NCBI GenBank assembly: GCA_035530655.1
Contig: DATKUK010000014.1
Coordinates: 1 to 64,000 of the forward strand
DNA from: DATKUK01 sp035530655
GTDB lineage: Bacteria > Planctomycetota > Phycisphaerae > UBA1845 > DATKUK01
Direction of reading: 5' to 3'
Length of the DNA: 64,000 nucleotides
Made by a program: the position numbers and the translations under genes. This document shows, piece by piece, positions 62,366 to 64,000 of this stretch. The notes below the pieces were generated by a model that did not search any database, was not told the origin of the DNA, and saw only the letters and a program-made list of their open reading frames with translations. The first letter of the stretch is position 1, and every line of letters begins with the position of its first letter.

Positions 62366-63874
62366 TCAGGCATTGGCCACACGCGGCATGCGCGTGGGTT
62401 CGCGCTGGATCTCGGCCTGGACGAAGCGATGAAGCAGCTCGACCTTGAGCCGGGCGTGCCGGGGATCATCCCACAGGTTGCGGGTCTCGCCCGGATCTTC
62501 TTGTAAGTCGAACATCTCGCCGTAGTCGGCGTTGCGGTAGACGGTGATCTTGTAGCGCCGGTCGACGTAGGTACGTAGATGGACGAGCGTGGGTTGGTGA
62601 CGATTCTCCACGATTACGTGGTCGCGGGCCGATTCGGAACCGCCGCACCAAACGGGCATCTGGTCGAAGCCCTGCATCAGCCCGGGCACCGCAGCACCCG
62701 CCGCGGTCAGGAACGTCGGCGCGAAGTCCACCTGCGACTGCAAGGCCGAACAGGTCTGCCCGGCCGGCACGCGGGCCGGGTAACGCACGATCATCGGGAT
62801 TCGGATCAGATCGTCGAAGTGGAACGCCCCTTTGGCGATCAGACCATGCTGGCCGAGAAAGTGTCCATGGTCGGTCGTGAACAGGACAATCGTATTCTCG
62901 GCAATGCCCAGCCGGTCGAGCGTTTCCAGGATGCGCCCGACCTGCTGGTCGATGAAGCTGACCATACCGTAGTAGACCGCGATGTTCTTGCGGAGAGCCT
63001 GCTCGTCGATCCGATGCGAATGGAAGCCGTGGTTGGCGTATTCTTCGAGATACATCGAGAAGTCAGGCGACGTCTCCTGCGTCTTGCCAAAATGCGGCGG
63101 CAGGCGATCCATCTCTCCGGGTGTGAGCTTGCCGGGCTGCACGTCCTCGGGCCTGTACATGCTCGCCCATGGCTCGGGAACCAGGTACCGCGGATGCGGA
63201 TCGAAGAAGCTCGACCATAGAAAGAACGGCTTGCCCTGCCCGGCGGCTCGCTCGATGTTGGCGACCGTTTGCTCGCCCACCCACGCAGTGTGGTGCATCT
63301 CCTGCGGTAAGTCCCAACTATGCCGTCTGGGCGGCACGTTGGAATCCGGCGGATAGGGCGCGAAATAGTCGCGCCAGTTGGCCAGGCCCTTCCGCTCCAT
63401 CCAGATCGCGTAGTGCTGGCCGACTAAGTGTTCGTCGGCGTGCATCCTGGCGGTCTCCACGTGCTCGAACCCGTACCAGGGCCCATGGAAGCCTCGCCAG
63501 AAATCCAGATCGCGCAGCTTCGGGTGGCACTCGATCGACTCACTCTCGGGCGTCGAGCCCAGCGGCTGGAAGTGCGCTTTACCGACGAGCGTGGTCGAAT
63601 AGCCCGCCTCGCCCAGGCCGTCGCCCAGCGTGGGGACGTCCTCGGGCAGTTTCACGCCGATGGTCCAGCAGTGATGCCAGGCTGGGTACAGGCCCGTGAT
63701 AATCGTCGAGCGCGACGGCGAGCAAACCGGGTTGCTGCAATAGGCCCGATCGAACAGCACCCCCTCTCGCCCGAGACGGTCGAGCGCCGGCGTGCTGATT
63801 CGAGAATTCGTCAAACCGATTGTGTCATGGTGCTGCTGATCGGAGGTAATCAGCAGTATGTTTGGGCGGGCCAC
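62366..63874 (-). CDS. Sulfatase, type I (formylglycine)
   Basis: 502 aa. The N-terminal alkaline-phosphatase-like fold shows RPNILLITSDQQ (metal ligands near 11-12) and the sulfatase signature CSPSR at 51-55, whose Cys is converted to formylglycine. TTDHGHFLGQHGL supplies further ligands. Such enzymes remove sulfate esters from polysaccharides or choline-sulfate-like compounds. No signal peptide, so it is predicted cytoplasmic. The GTG start has AGGAG about 11 nt upstream. The maturation enzyme is not in this window. Confidence 0.93.
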   Translation of the reverse strand: MARPNILLITSDQQHHDTIGLTNSRISTPALDRLGREGVLFDRAYCSNPVCSPSRSTIITGLYPAWHHCWTIGVKLPEDVPTLGDGLGEAGYSTTLVGKAHFQPLGSTPESESIECHPKLRDLDFWRGFHGPWYGFEHVETARMHADEHLVGQHYAIWMERKGLANWRDYFAPYPPDSNVPPRRHSWDLPQEMHHTAWVGEQTVANIERAAGQGKPFFLWSSFFDPHPRYLVPEPWASMYRPEDVQPGKLTPGEMDRLPPHFGKTQETSPDFSMYLEEYANHGFHSHRIDEQALRKNIAVYYGMVSFIDQQVGRILETLDRLGIAENTIVLFTTDHGHFLGQHGLIAKGAFHFDDLIRIPMIVRYPARVPAGQTCSALQSQVDFAPTFLTAAGAAVPGLMQGFDQMPVWCGGSESARDHVIVENRHQPTLVHLRTYVDRRYKITVYRNADYGEMFDLQEDPGETRNLWDDPRHARLKVELLHRFVQAEIQREPTRMPRVANA

Positions 63875-64000
63875 TTGTGCATGTCTCCTGACTGCAAATC
63901 CTGTCGGTACACGGCGCGATGCTCCATCGTCGACAGAGCGTGCTCGTTGTCAAGGTCCCCGCACCCACGGCAAGACGGAGGTTTGCCCAAGCTCTGATGG
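63875..64000. other. Right end, upstream of the sulfatase
   Basis: The last 126 bp hold the sulfatase ribosome site (63886-63890 region) and no other gene I can support. Confidence 0.4.

Overview
GC-rich bacterial chromosome segment. It is most likely from Planctomycetota, and the Phycisphaerae side of that phylum is my best guess. This is inferred from the gene mix: a sulfatase plus polysaccharide-lyase and glycosidase-like genes, three SPFH (band 7) genes in one operon with an ABC-2 exporter, an ECF sigma/anti-sigma operon carrying large secreted proteins, HDOD and GAF-PP2C signalling proteins, and several short proteins of unknown family. A lipid A acyltransferase relative and a WaaG-like glycosyltransferase point to an LPS-type outer membrane. 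No rRNA, tRNA, CRISPR array, integrase or transposase was recognised.

Layout. 0-1 kb: non-coding and repeat-rich. 1-7.4 kb: LolA-like protein, small unknown protein, creatininase-family hydrolase, small secreted proteins, degenerate LpxL-like acyltransferase, rsgA, msrA. 7.4-10.7 kb: heparinase II/III-family protein and HpcH/HpaI aldolase, an apparent uronate-polymer operon. 11-14.5 kb: ECF sigma, anti-sigma, repeat-type protein and large secreted protein. 14.8-21 kb: HDOD protein, a frameshifted membrane protein, GT4 glycosyltransferase, plsY, a lipoprotein. 21-30 kb: membrane protein, DinG-like helicase, hisF, a degenerate GspE/PilB-type protein, CvpA-like protein, methyltransferase, GAF-PP2C phosphatase. 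30-40.8 kb: a six-gene minus-strand operon (three SPFH proteins, ABC ATPase, ABC-2 permease, membrane-anchored helical protein) diverging from a second ABC-2 permease. 40.8-45 kb: heavy-metal P-type ATPase and aspS. 45-54 kb: carbohydrate-type locus (UroD-family protein, TauE/SafE exporter, three large probable carbohydrate-active proteins, oligogalacturonate lyase-like PL22). 54-64 kb: secreted Fn3-like protein, gyrA, histone-deacetylase-family protein, cold shock gene, GH123/DUF4091-like protein, small secreted protein, sulfatase.

How the parts fit. The 7.4-10.7 kb operon and the 45-64 kb segment look like catabolism of uronate-containing, partly sulfated polysaccharides. The rest is housekeeping (gyrA, aspS, hisF, rsgA, plsY), envelope and signalling. 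The most unusual signal is outside genes: a 94-bp element with perfect or near-perfect 13-bp terminal inverted repeats. It occurs in three full copies and three half copies, always intergenic, and its hairpin arms show compensatory base changes. Two full copies are accompanied by a 40-bp palindromic satellite, and one sits at the edge of a 147-bp tandem duplication.
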